From the NCBI GenBank assembly GCA_963920575.1, contig OY986968.1, forward strand, positions 4,133,389 through 4,197,388: a DNA stretch of 64,000 bases, in the 5' to 3' direction. Source of the stretch: Narthecium ossifragum (lineage: Eukaryota > Streptophyta > Magnoliopsida > Dioscoreales > Nartheciaceae). Under the pieces are notes generated by a model. It ran no database searches. It had not been told where the DNA came from and saw only the letters and a program-made list of their open reading frames with translations. Within the stretch, counting starts at the first letter, position 1. Every line of letters starts with the position of its first letter. Shown here piece after piece: positions 32,090-43,389 of this stretch. The position numbers and the translations under genes are program-made.

Positions 32090-34093
32090 TTGCAAGATTC
32101 TCATCCACAACCCGCGTGATTGTAAAACATCATCTTAATTCATATAATGAATATACAGGTTGTTTTCACGACTCGATCTGAAGGGGTTTGTGCTCACATG
32201 GAGGCTGACGAAAAAATCAAGGTGGAATACTTGGTGGGGGAGGCTGCGTGGAGTTTGTTTAAGCAAAAGGCTGGTGAACAGAACATTTACCGTGACCCAA
32301 AGATAGAACCTATAGCTAGAGATATTGCAAATGAGTGTGGAGGGCTGCCACTCGCTCTTAGGGTGATTGGAAGAGCAATGTCCAACAAGAAGACATTGAA
32401 GGATTGGGAAAACGCGTGCACATCACTGAAGAACTCACAAGCGTACGTCATTACAGGTGAGAAAGAAAACATATTCCCTACCTTGAAGTACAGCTACGAT
32501 AGTTTGCCGAATCCTAAAATCCAAAAGTGCTTCGTGTTGTGCGCTATATTTCCTGATGGTTTCAAAATCCGCGTTAAAGATCTTATAGATTGTTGGATGG
32601 GTCATGGATTAATAGATCTCACCGATGACATTAATCAAGTGAGGAATGACGGACAAAAGATCATTGGTATACTTAAGGAGGCATGTTTGATTGATCCTGT
32701 TAGTGACGAAAATGTACACATAACCATGCATGATATGATTAGAGATTTGGCATTGTGGATTGCTTCCGATTACGGAGAACAGAAGAACAAATGGATTGTT
32801 GAAGCAGGGGATAAGCCGCAAGAAGTATCAGAGACTGCAGTAGAGAAATGGAGTGGGGCAGAAACAGTATCATTTATATGCTCTAAAATAAAAGTATTGC
32901 CAAGAAAGTTGCCTCCTTGTCCCAAATTATCGACCTTCATTTTTTCACTAGATCCTGCCTTAAAGAGATCAGAAAGACTTTCACAAATTCCTTCGAATTT
33001 CTTCCAGCAGATGCAATCGATAACATATTTGGAATTAAGTGGTTGTGCTATTAAAAGTCTTCCGTCTGATATTGGCTGCTTAGTCGCACTAAGATACCTT
33101 AATCTCACGTCCACCAAGATTAAATCCTTGCCAGTTGAATTAGGTGGCCTAAAAGAATTGAGTTATCTGATCCTAAGATATTTGAATATCAATTTTGAAA
33201 TTCCTGCCGGGTTGCTGGGGAGGCTCGTAAAGTTACGGATGATAAATGTTTATCCCAATTGCAAGATTGATGTAGAGGAATTGAAGAGCCTGAAAGGAGT
33301 TGTGAAAGCTGTTGGAATGAGATTTATGTCACTAGAATCTTTTGAGCAACTTTCTCATCTTCCCATATACGAGGCATCAGTATCCGAGGCAGAAGCCTCA
33401 ACATTCTCTTTCATTCAGTCCGTAAGCCGCACCATAAAGCCGAAACTTGAGGGTTTTAGTTTGTCTGTATGGGAATGCCTGGAGGAAGTGGTGATGGATG
33501 ATAGTGGGATAACGACAGGGGATGAATGCCATTTCTCAAAGCTCGAGAGATTACAATTGGATAATCTTTGGAAGTTAAAGGAGATCGTTTGGAAGAAGGG
33601 CGTGTTGCCGAGCACCTGCTTCCCATGCCTTCGACACCTAGTCATTATTAATTGTGGCAAGTTGAAGAGCTTGACATGGATAGGGCAACTCCCATGCCTT
33701 GTCCATCTAGCTTTAGGTCATTGCAAAGAGATAGAGCAGGTGATTGGTGATAAAAAGGATGGAGACTGTAGCAGCGGGGAAGTGATGGAACTCAAAGCAG
33801 ATAAAAGCAAATTATTTGGAAGCAGCGGTTGTGCGCTCCCAAGCCTTGAGAGGATGGATCTTAAAAGTCTACCGGAGTTACGCCAGGTTTGTGAACAGGT
33901 GTTGTCCTTTCCTTCTCTCAAACGTTTTCAAGTATATGAGTGCCCAAAGTTGAAGAAACTCCCATTCACGGTTCAGACTGCAATAGCGAACGATATGGTA
34001 GTTGAAGGCACTAAAAAATGGTGGGATGGGTTAGAGTTGGAGGACGACGACACCAGGCAAGCTCTCTCCCCATGCTTCCGAGAGAGAGACTAA
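31092..34093 (+). CDS. CC-NB-LRR disease-resistance protein (RPS2/RPS5-type), NLR1; exons 31092-31916 and 32159-34093
   Basis: An intracellular immune receptor of the CNL class, predicted at 919 aa. The start is the ATG at 31092 in a CCATGG context; an upstream TTG in frame is not a start. N-terminal coiled-coil region: residues 25-80 (…ARRWLQKVAAKEEEV). NB-ARC: P-loop GTGGVGKTT 171-179; kinase-2 FLLLIDNLW 241-249; RNBS-B VVFTTRSEGV 276-285; RNBS-C YLVGEAAWSLF; GLPLAL 337-342; RNBS-D CFVLCAIFPD; MHD 465-467. LRRs run from about residue 515 to the end, including LALRYLNLTSTKIKSLP. A phase-0 intron (31917-32158, GTTTGT…ATACAG) splits NB-ARC between kinase-2 and RNBS-B and carries an AT microsatellite. 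Kinase-2 has Asp-Asn where Asp-Asp is usual. Length and motif order are normal, with no internal stop. It is the only apparently intact host gene here. The recognised effector is unknown. Confidence 0.9.
32051..32087. repeat. (AT)n microsatellite in the NLR1 intron
   Basis: About 18 AT dinucleotides lie inside the NB-ARC intron. Homology between NLR1 and NLR2 begins immediately after it (ATATGAGT(T/C)GCAAGATTCTC). Confidence 0.85.
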
Positions 34094-34198
34094 TAGTCTC
34101 CTTTCTTCTAATAAACGAGTACACTAATAGTCTCCTTGCTTCCGAGAGAGACTAATGGTGGGATGTGTTTTTATATTTTTTATTATGGCATTTCATTC

Positions 34199-35489
34199 TG
34201 TTGAGGATAACATTCACATGACTCAGCAATCTCAACTGAAAGATGTATCAAGATCTGTTAGAACTAATCATAACAGAACTCATCATAACAGATAATGATT
34301 GTATTTAAATAGTTGAGATATTACAGTTTTTGATATCTTATTTGTTGATGTACATTGTAACTCAAACTCCTCTATAAATACAATCATTGACCACTGCTAC
34401 ATCTCAAACAGTGACTTATCAAATCTTCTCATGGTATCAGAGGTACTATTGGATTAACCTCCTTGATCCATGGCTTCTTCATCCGACATTTCTTCTTCCT
34501 CCCTTAGTTTCAACACCATGGTCCCATTAAGCTCTCTTCCACCAACTACCTTCTTTGGAGAAATCAAGTGATCCCTCTTCTCCACTGCCAGGGACTTTAC
34601 TCCTTTGTCGATGGGTCTAACAGACAACCCGCCGATACTATCACTGCTGATGGGGTTTCTTCACCGAACCCAAAGTATCAAGAATGGAAGCAAACTGATA
34701 CTCTTGTCCATAGCTTGTTGCTATCTTCTCTCACTGATGGTTTATCTTTTTCCTTGAGTATTGCCCTTAATTTGATGGCCTACTCTGATGCGGACTGGGT
34801 GGGTTGCCCGAACACCCGTCGTTCTACTTCTGGTTATGCAATTTATCTTGGTGATAATTTGGTTTCTTGGAGTGCAAAGAAGCAGCCAACGGTATCTCGT
34901 TCCAGTTCTGAGTCCAAATATCGTGCTTTGACGCTTGCAGCATCTGAAGTAAAGTGGTTAATGAACTTGCTTAAAGAGCTTCGTGTCTCTTTGCCTGGTG
35001 CACCTACACTGCTTTGTGACAATAGCAGTGCAATTTTTATGAGCAAAAATCCAGTCTCACAAAAGAGGTCAAAGCACATCGATCTTGACTATCACTTCGT
35101 TCGAGAACTGGTCACTGCAGGCATACTTCGTATTGTTCATGTTCCTTCAAACTTACAGGTTGCTGACATTTTTACCATGAGTCTCTCCCGACTCTTGTTT
35201 AGTTCCTTCCGTAGCAAGCTTCGCGTGCAACCGTTCACGCTTGGCTTGAGGGGGGGTGTTGAGGATAACATTCACATGACTCAGCAATCTCAACTGAAGG
35301 ATGTATCAAGATCTATTAGAACTAATCATAACAAAACAGATCATAACAGATAATGATTGTATTTAAATAGTTGAGATATTACAGTTTTTGATATCTTATT
35401 TGTTGATTTACATTGTAACTCAAACTCCTCTATAAATACAATCATTGACCACTGCTACATCTCAAGCAGTGACTTATCAAATCTTCTCA
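34199..35489 (+). mobile_element. Deleted Ty1/copia element with both LTRs
   Basis: A 1,291-bp element with a perfect 5-bp duplication CATTC (34194-34198 and 35490-35494). The 5' LTR is 34199-34431 and the 3' LTR 35257-35489. Each is 233 bp, starts TGTTGAGGATAAC, ends ATCTTCTCA, and they differ at a handful of sites. The tRNA-Met PBS TGGTATCAGAGG starts at 34432 and the polypurine tract GAGGGGGGG precedes 35257. The NLR2 downstream region (38774 onward) preserves the empty site, so insertion came after the NLR duplication or affected only the NLR1 copy. Confidence 0.92.
34470..35352 (+). pseudogene. Copia gag N-terminus fused to RNase H
   Basis: From the ATG at 34470 (MASSSDISSSS) the gag frame shifts near 34520 into KLSSTNYLLWRNQVIPLLHC, typical of the copia gag N-terminus. 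It runs to about 34745, then continues directly into copia RNase H: LMAYSDADWVGCPNTRRSTS, SWSAKKQPTVSRSSSESKYR, LLCDNSSAIFMSKNP and KHIDLDYHFVRE. Protease, integrase and RT are missing, so an internal deletion joined the two ends. The DADWAG, SSSEAEY and CDN signature positions are retained in slightly altered form. The joined frame stays open for 261 codons and runs into the 3' LTR. Confidence 0.85.
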
Positions 35490-35494
35490 CATTC

Positions 35495-36545
35495 GTTTGT
35501 TATGTATTGAAATGGTGTGCAATTATTGATAAACAACCTTGTAGTTCTTCTCCCATGAAGAACAAATAGTTCTTCACCCTCGATTCACCTTGCTATGCCA
35601 TTTGTTCTTCACCACGCCGACTTCCTCAAACAACGCACCAACCCTCCTCGCTAGGAACCACAGCCAACGACGCCACCGGCGTCCCCATCTCCAGTCGTTC
35701 CGTAAGAGGTATGGACGACTTACCTGAGATCACCCTCTTCTCCGGTCGACGCACCAACCCAGCCCTCCTCGCACGGATCCACTGCCACTGGCGCCATCGG
35801 CATCCCCATCTCCGGTCCCTCCGTAAGAGGTATGGAAGACTTACCCGAGATGAGAGCAGGTTATTAAAGTTAGTGAAGACATCCAAGGAACAAAATCAAG
35901 GTGAATCGAGACACGCTCATTTAATTTTTGTGCAACTATGCATAAAGTTTTGGGAAGCAGTTGATCACTTAGCAAAAATTCAGCAAATGCTCTTTTCATG
36001 CATGTTGAATAGAATTCTGCAGGAGTGTTCAATGGTAAGTCCTGCGAGTAATTCATTGAGAGATTTCATAATAAGTTTATGACACCAAGCATGAGTTTTT
36101 TTGGAAGTAACTTTGCTATTAGTCTGTGTGCCAATATTTCAAGTTTCTTATTTGCAGGAGAATGATGCAGAATGAGATATTAAAAAAGTTGTAAAGTTTT
36201 TTCACAAATTTGGTGAACGAATGTTCCTATCTGTTGACTGTTGCTCGTCCCTTGTAAAATATAGTACTGAAAAATTCACTATTTGAAAGCTTGTTGAATA
36301 GCTTAGAATCCATCGTAGAAACAGATACTGAACTAAGTGTGAATACCTGCTACTCACCATTTGCTAACATCCAAAGTTTAAACTTCCTTTGAAAGCCTAT
36401 ATTGCCTATGCAACTTGGTTAATTTGAAAGCCTATACTCCATACATATATATAATTCAGCACAATACACTTTCATTAGATGCAACAATATAATAGACAAG
36501 AGAAAGAAACAGCTCACTGAAAGAAGAAGATATACATGTATCATG
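35495..36545 (+). other. Duplicated flank upstream of NLR2
   Basis: Non-coding as far as I can tell. It starts with the NLR1 3' flank resumed after the copia element. It then has two roughly 130-bp tandem repeats (about 35625-35725 and 35745-35850; both contain CCGTAAGAGGTATGGA(C/A)GACTTACC). Then comes a segment (35860-36330) collinear with 39600-40120. A short frame in that shared part (FWEAVDHLAKIQQML) may be a decayed exon. No full gene is recognised. Confidence 0.5.
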
Positions 36546-36555
36546 TAAAGGTTCA

Positions 36556-38700
36556 TTTTGATATGAGTCGCAAGATTCTCATCCACATCCGGCATGATTG
36601 TGAAAAATCATCTTAATTCATACAATGAACATACAGGTTGTTGTAGCTTGGTTTTAATTATTGTAGTTTTTCATCAGCCTTGGGGCTCAACTTGTCAAAA
36701 AAAAAGTTACAGGTTGTTTTCACGACAGGATCTGAACGGGTTTGTTCTCACATGGAGGCTAAAAAAACCATCAAGGTGAAATACTTGGTGCTAGAGGCTG
36801 CGTGGAGTTTGTTCAAGCAAAAGACTGGTGAAGACAACATTAACCGTGACCCACAGATAGTACATATAGCTAGAGATGTTGCAAATGAGTGTGGAGGGCT
36901 GCCACTCGCACTTGTTGTGATTGGAAGAGCAATGTCCACGAAGACGATGTTGAAGCAATGGGAATCCGCGTACGCCTCACTGAAGAAATCACAAGCGTAC
37001 GACATTACAGGTGAGAAAGATAACATATTATCTACTTTGAATTACAGCTACGATAGTTGCCGAATCCTAGAATCCAAAAGTGCTTCGTGTTGCGCGCTAT
37101 ATTTCGTGATGATTTCTATATCCGATATACCAATCTTATGGAGTGTTTGATGGGTCATGGATTAATAGATCTCACCGATGACAATAATCAAATGAGGAAT
37201 GACGGACAAAATATCATTGATATACTAAAGGAGGCATGTTTGATTGATCATGTTAGAGACGAAAATGTAGAAAAGGAGACTTTTCTAAACATGCATGATA
37301 TGATTAGAGATTTGGTACTGTGGATTGCTTCCGATTATGGGAAACAGCCGAACAAATGGATTGTTGAAGCAGGGGATAGGCCGCAAGAAGTATCAGAGAC
37401 TGCAGCAGAGAAATGGAGTGGGGCAGAAATAGTATCATTTATAGAGTCTAAAATAAAAGTATTGCCAAGAAAGCTGCCTCCTTGTCCCAAATTATCGACC
37501 TTCATTTTTTGTCAAGATTCTGACCTACAAACCTCAGAACAACTTTCACAAATTCCTCCGAAATTCTTCCAGCAGATGCCATCGATAACATATTTGGAAT
37601 TAAGTTGTTTTGCTATTGAAAGTCTTCCATCTGATATTGGTTGCTTAGTCGCACTAAGATACCTTAATCTATCGTACACCGAGATTAAATCCTTGCCAGA
37701 TGAATTAGGTGGCCTAAAAGAATTGAGCTATCTGATCCTAGAATATGTGAATATCAATTTTGAAATGCCTGCCGGGTTGCTAGGGAGGCTCGTAAAGTTA
37801 CGGATGCTAAATGTTTTTCCCTATGGCAAGATTGATCTAGAGGAATTAAATAGCCTGAAGGGAGTTGTGAAAGCTTTTGGAATGGGATTTACATCACTAG
37901 AATCTTTTCAGCAACTTTCTCATCTTCCCATATACGATGCAGCAGTATCCGATTCAGAAGCCTCAACATTCTCTTTCATTCAGTCCGTAAGCCGCACCAT
38001 ACAGCTGAATCTTCAGGAGTTTCAATTGAATAAATGGGAATGCCTAGAGGAAGTGGTGATGGATGATAGTGGGATAACGACAAGGGAGAATGCCATTTTC
38101 CAAAGCTCGATTACCTCAGCTTGCATAATCTTTGGGAGTTGAAGGAGATCGTTTGGAAGAAGGGCGTGTTGCCGAGCACCTGCTTCCCATGCCTTCGATA
38201 GCTGCACATTGCCGGTTGTGGCAAGTTGAAGAGCTTGACATGGAAAGGGCAACTCCCATGCCTTGCCAAGCTATATTTAGGTGATTGCGAAGAGATAGAG
38301 CAAGTGATTGGTGATAAAAAGGATGGAGACTGTAGCAGCTGGGAAGTGATCGAACTCGAAGCAGACAAAAGCAAATTAGCTGGAAGCAGCGGTTGTGCGT
38401 TCCCAAGCCTTGAGAAGATGGAACTTGGTAATCTACCGGAGTTACGCCAGGTTTGGGAACAGGTGTTGTCCTTTCCTTCTCTCAAAAGTTTTGAAGTAGC
38501 TAAGTGCCCAAAGTTGAAGAAACTCCCATTCACGGTTCAGACTGCAGTATCGAACAATATGGTAGTTACAGCCTTACAGGCACTAAAGAATGGTGGGATG
38601 GGTTGGAGTTGGAGGACGAGGACACCAGGCAAGCTCTCTTCCCATGCTTCCAAGAGAACGAGGAGGAGGACGAGCTCTCTTCCCATGCTTCCGAGAGTTA
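36556..38700 (+). pseudogene. 5'-truncated CC-NB-LRR pseudogene, NLR2
   Basis: Paralogue of NLR1 starting inside the NB-ARC intron, just after the AT microsatellite; the coiled coil, P-loop and kinase-2 exon are absent. It retains RNBS-C (YLVLEAAWSLF), GLPLAL, MHD (NMHDMIRDLVLW) and the LRRs. Disabling changes relative to NLR1: a 67-bp LINE-tail insertion at the splice acceptor (36641-36707), a 1-bp deletion near 37054 (GATAGTTGCC versus GATAGTTTGCC), a frameshift near 38085-38100, and a stop replacing His in the motif CLRHL near 38201. Open pieces are 36680-37150, 37057-38142 and 38226-38810. It cannot encode an NLR. Confidence 0.88.
36641..36707 (+). mobile_element. Tiny LINE 3'-tail insertion in NLR2
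   Basis: A 67-bp insertion ends in CTTGGGGCTCAACTTGTC plus a poly-A run, matching the 3' tail of the LINE at 55120-55164 (CCTTGGGCTCAACTAATC then A's). TACAGGTTG is duplicated on both sides (36632-36640 and 36708-36716). The duplicated target contains the intron acceptor CAG|GTTG. Confidence 0.85.
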
Positions 38701-38837
38701 GACTAATAGTCTCCTTTTTTCTAATAAACAACCATGATGTGTTTTTCTGTTCTTTTTTATTTTGGCATTTCATTCGCTTGTTATGTATTGAAATGATGTG
38801 TAATTATTGATAAACAACCTTGTAGTTTTTTATTGGA

Positions 38838-39314
38838 GTGAGTTACTAACTAAGCAGATAATGAAGTGTTTTTTTTTTTTTTTTTTTTTTGGTTGCTAAG
38901 TTGAGCCAAAAGGCTAGTGATACAGAACATCATAACTCAAAAAATATCAAGTACATCAATGCAGCCCAGTAGCATCCACAACCCCACCAGCTCCTTGTCT
39001 AGCCCGGCGGGCAAGGTCATCCGTAGTTGCGTTCGTCTCTGGCCGATGATAGAATTCACCGCATTCCTCGAATCGGTCTCTAAAATCACATTCCTCGAAT
39101 CGGTCTCTAAGCAGATAAGGAAGTTGGTTTTACAGTTTGAGTCCATTCTTTTCTTGTATATACCTAGGTCAGCTAATGTAGTTGCTGACCAAGTTGCTAA
39201 ATGGTGTAGGCATAGCTGCACTAGCTTTGATTGGCAGTATTAGGATGGGGTTGTCGCCCAGATCTAGAGTACTATAAATGATTTTTCAGTCTTAGGGCTC
39301 AATTCATCAAAAAT
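38838..39314 (+). mobile_element. LINE 3' fragment (plus), split by a nested LINE fragment
   Basis: Joined across the nested insertion it reads RNase H C-terminal sequence (ELLTKQIRKLVLQFESILFL, then YIPRSANVVADQVAKW). A 3' UTR ends TTAGGGCTCAATTCATCAAAAAT. Target duplication: ACCTTGTAGTTTTTTATTGGA (38817-38837) versus ACCTTATAGTTTTTTATTTGGA (39315-39336). Confidence 0.8.
38867..39106 (-). mobile_element. LINE 3' fragment (minus), nested
   Basis: A poly-T run from 38869 is the tail. The complement encodes an RNase H piece (LETDSRNAVNSIIG). Duplicated target CTAAGCAGATAA(T/G)GAAG at 38850-38866 and 39107-39123. A 30-bp internal direct repeat (CATTCCTCGAATCGGTCTCTAA) lies at about 39062-39110. 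Confidence 0.8.
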
Positions 39315-39336
39315 ACCTTATAGTTTTTTATTTGGA

Positions 39337-40620
39337 ATGAAGCATGTTATATGAGCTAGTTTTGAAAGCAGAGGAGTTGAAGTGAAGGAGAGTAATTACC
39401 ATTGGTTAACAAATAGCAAGGACATAGCAAGGAGTAGAATATATAGCGGCTGTCTTCTTCATCTATGATGCTGTTTCAGGACGAGATTAATCGACCTTAT
39501 AGGTCTAAGAGATCTCAGTGAATCGAATTCAAATATTTGGTGAATGTTTCTACAATGGGTGCACCAACACATTGCTGTATTGATCTGTATGCGTTTCAGA
39601 TGAGAACAAGTCACTAAACTTAGTGAAGAGATACAAATCAGGGTGAATCAAGACATGCTCATTTAATTTTTTTCCAACTATGCAGAAAGCTCTGGAAAGC
39701 AGTTGATCACTTAGCAAAAATACAGCAAAGGCTCTCTGTTCATGCATGTTGAATAGAATTATGCTGTAGTGTTCAATGGTAAGTCTTGCGATTGAGAGAT
39801 TTCATAATAAGTTTATGACACCATGCATGAGTTTATTTGGAAGTAACTTTGCTATTAGTCTGTGTGCCAATATTTCAAGTTTCTTATCTGCAGGAGAATG
39901 ATGCAGAATGAGATATTAAAAAAGTTTTAAACTTTTTTGACAAAAACTAAAACTGGATACATCTCAGCCAGTTAGGTGAACCAATTTTCCTATATGTTCC
40001 TATCTGTTGCCTGTTGCTCGTCCCTTGTAAAATATAGTACTGAAAAATTCACTACTTGATGGCTTGTTGAATAGCTTAGAATCCTTCTCAGAAACAGATA
40101 CTGTACTATCATAAGTTTGAATACCTAGTAGTCACCTTTTGCTAACATCCAAAGTCTAAACTTCCTTTCAAAAATCTCACCCCTGCTTTATGAACTCTGC
40201 TCATAGACAAAAACTCTATTTCGCGTGATCAAAAGTTTAAAAGCTTCATAACGTGTTATTTTTTGAGGGAATTCATGGCTAATGAGTGAGAAACTACCTG
40301 ATGAAGAGGCAGATGTGATGATATCAGGGAGGCAGACTTGGATGGATTATGACTGCAGTTTAGATTATGATCTTAATAAGAAAGCAAAAATCTTCTCATT
40401 TTTTCATTTTTTCTTCATTTTTTCATTTTTTCTTCATTTTTTCTTGATGAGCACTGAAATAACCTCATGAACTAATTCAGATGGTACTTAACCGATGCTA
40501 TGTGCAGAGTCCAAATAAGAAGTGGTTTAGGATGAGAGTATATAGTGAAGAAGTATTTGTACAAGTCCTTAGCATCTATAACATATTTGTAAACCCTGAC
40601 CAACAGTAGAGGCTTAGTTT
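39337..40620 (+). other. Duplicated non-coding flank, second copy
   Basis: About 39600-40120 is collinear with 35860-36330, so the NLR neighbourhood carries a repeated flank segment. It contains TTCATTTTTTC-type low-complexity repeats at 40395-40445. No gene is supported. Confidence 0.45.
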
Positions 40621-40689
40621 CAGAAGAAACAAACCCACAAAAAAAGAGAGATTAAGGTAACCAAAAAATCATCAACGAGTAGTAAGAAG

Positions 40690-41250
40690 CTCGTCTTCCT
40701 AGAAATCGAAGATTGCTTAGGATCAAATACTTCCACCTTATCAACCCCTGCAGGAATTGCAAACTCCGGCTCCATAAATCTTGGGATCAAATACTTCAAT
40801 TCTTGCAGGTTACTTAGCTCATCTGGCAAGGATGGAATCTTAGTGAAGGAGAGATTTAAGGCAATGTAATGCAAGTAAACAATCAGTATCTGATGGAAGT
40901 TTTGATAGGAGTATTACCCAAATCCAAATAGGTCAGAGCTATCATATACAGAAAAAAGTATGGAGGAATTGGGGAAAGTTCACCAGAGGTTTCTGAGCTA
41001 GGTGAGATGAAGGTCAATATAGTTTGAGACAATAAGGCAGGTTTCTTGGCAATGCTTTAAAGCAATTATCCATCAGTGATGCTAGTTTTGCCTCGCTCCA
41101 TTTCTGTCATTATCTCTGATACTTCATGCAACTCCTTCCATGATTCTACAATCAATTTTCTCCCACTGTTTTCACAGCCGGAAGCGATCCATAGTTTATC
41201 AATCCATGACCCATCCAACAAGCTATAAGTTTATCTCTGACAATATAGCT
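40690..41250 (-). pseudogene. CC-NB-LRR relic NLR3
   Basis: The minus strand carries decayed pieces in NLR order. First is VRDKLIACWMGHGLI (compare VKDLIDCWMGHGLI of NLR1, RNBS-D/ARC2), next a stretch corresponding to SETAVEKWSGAE…LPRKLPPCPKLSTFI, then LRR sequence LNLSFTKIPSLPDELSNLQELKYLI (40874-40790 region). The MHD segment is deleted and stops are frequent. It is oriented opposite to NLR1 and NLR2. Confidence 0.7.
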
Positions 41251-41690
41251 GCCTTCGCGGCAGCCACCGCCGGCCACGCCAGGAGGGGGGGGGGGGTGCG
41301 GGGGTGTCGCCGCCTCCGCCCTCTCTCTCTCTCTCCCCTTCCTAGCGTGGCCGGCGGCGACGACCCCCCCCTCCGCTCTCTCTCTCTCTCTGTCCCCCCT
41401 TCCTGGCATGGCCGGCGGCGACGACCCCCCCCTCCTCTCTGTCTCTGTCTCTCTCTCCTGCGGGCGACGACGGCGGCGGCGGCTGCGGCTGCTGGGGTGG
41501 GGAGGGGACGGCGGGCCGGCGGTGGCTGCCGACGTGGTGGGGGGTGGGGGGGTGGTGGAGGAGGTGGGGGGTGGTGGAGGAGGTGATGGTGGGATGGGGG
41601 AGAGAGGGGAGGTAGGGGATGGGGGTAGTTTAGGGTTCTTTTGGTTTTTTAATTTTTTTTTTCAAAAAATCTGGGATGTGGTGTGTTGAG
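41250..41690. repeat. GC-rich tandem repeat with CT microsatellites
   Basis: About three roughly 70-bp units of (CT)n + CCCCTTCCT(A/G)GC(G/A)TGGCCGGCGGCGACGACCCCCCC (41315-41460), followed by G-rich sequence. Long frames on both strands here are compositional. Confidence 0.6.
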
Positions 41691-42616
41691 TCCAATTCGT
41701 TGTGCGGATATCCGCACCCTTTTAAAATAAGAGAATCTTCTCGTGCTTTACACGCTGGCCATTCTGCTTCAAAAAGAAAAAGAAAAAACGAAAGAAAAAA
41801 ACAATTCAGCTCCTAATCACTCTATCAATCTTACAGACCATATCCTTTACTCCATTTATAATATAAGTTCTCAGTTCCTTCTTCCATCAGATTCTGAGGT
41901 TTAAGCTACAGGATATTGAATGATCTTTTGTCTTCTCCTTGTGAAGTAATCAAACTATAAATTACAGCGAGGACACAATGGAAAGCAAAGGTCAACATCT
42001 ATGTTGAATTTGTTATTCAGAACATATAAATGCTGAAGCAAGGAAAATTATTCTTCCTATATTAGAAAATAAACCAAGTGGATTAATAATACATATGAAA
42101 AGTACGATTACGTGTTCTTAAAAAAAAATTAACTATTTTTTGATGATAATACCAATTTAGTCCCTCTTATTGCTAAAAACTTCATTAACCATGTTTTTAA
42201 AGTGAAAACCCCGCTATAGTGTATTAGCTGGCTTGTTATTAACAAGATGTATGGGGCTCTGGACAAGGAGGAGGTTAGATTTGGGGTTATGACCTAATAC
42301 CCGTTTAAAAAATAACTTAAACTGATTTAGGAAGAATTAGCCCCGATTCCGGAATTGCAACCAAAATCGGGCTTGAAATTGGGTGCAATAGAAGTCCAAA
42401 TTGATCCTATTCCCAGTCAAACCCCAATTCCATATTCGTTATTCCGGTAAAAGTGGGAATTGGAAATCGGGTTTAAGATGAGGATTGAAAGTTTGGTGGT
42501 CCTAATTAAATTAAATTTGATTTTAATTTTATATAAATATGAATATAAATGATAGTTATTTTAATATTATTTTATTACGAATCTCGAGACATATCTGTGT
42601 TAATAATTATAAAATA
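41690..42616. other. Unassigned AT-rich intergenic sequence
   Basis: I see no gene, RNA or clear element in this stretch. Short internal repeats of AATCGGG/CCGATT type occur at 42340-42480. Confidence 0.3.
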
Positions 42617-43068
42617 GGATTAATATCATTTTGGTACCTCTAGTTTTCACGAATTATCAGTTTGAACCCTATGTTTTAAAACGTAACAAAATGGACCCTA
42701 AGTTTTCAACAAATTACAGTTTTGACCCTCCACCCAGACGCCGTGAGAAGAAATTAACAGCAAATCTGATTTTGACCGGTTTTGGTTAATTTTGACCGGT
42801 TTTTCTTACCACGACAGCGAGTCTATTTTATTCCCTCTGATCTTTTCTCCTATTCTCTCTCATTCTCTTCGTTCCCTCTTCGCCGGAGATCCGATGCTGA
42901 CGTCAGGGGATTGGGCGTCAACAAAGGCTGGCAATGTATTCGTCGGAGTCGTCGGAGTCGGCGACGACGGAGGCGATGGTCGGCGACCTTGGAGTCATGC
43001 AGAGTACAATGACGAAGAGAGAGTGCCCATTGATCTCCCACGAGCTCGACGACGGAGGCGATGGCCCG

Positions 43069-43350
43069 GCAGAAGCCGAGGAGCCGGACGAGGTTCTTAT
43101 GGTTGACGCGCGACAGCAGCGCGAGCTCGGAGACGAACGCCGACTCTCTGCTCTTCCGCTTATGGCTCGCCGCCGCACTGTTCGAGGATGACGCCGGCTG
43201 TTCGGCGCGCTTGATCGCCACATCGCGACCGTCGTCGAGCACGACACGGTCAAACTCTTCGATTGCCGGCCTATGCCACTTGCTGCGGAATGAACTCAGC
43301 GGCCGATCCACGAGTTGTGCCAGTGCCGGCGCTTCTGCTCTGCCCAAACG
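43069..43350 (-). pseudogene. Captured CRINKLY4-related receptor-kinase fragment
   Basis: The minus frame from 43347 contains FDRVVLDDGRDVAIKRAE and later SAFVSELALLSRVNHKNLVR, then LLGFC. This matches the N-lobe of CR4/CCR-type receptor-like kinases (VLPDGREVAIKRAE…ESAFLSELALLSRLHHKNLVRLLGYC), including the VAIK lysine and the helix-C glutamate. The glycine loop is not recognisable and the kinase stops after LLGFC. Only about 65 residues are retained; the downstream frame is unrelated. Confidence 0.75.
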
Positions 43351-43389
43351 ACCGGAATCATGAACTCTACCGCTCTTGTAACACGATCA

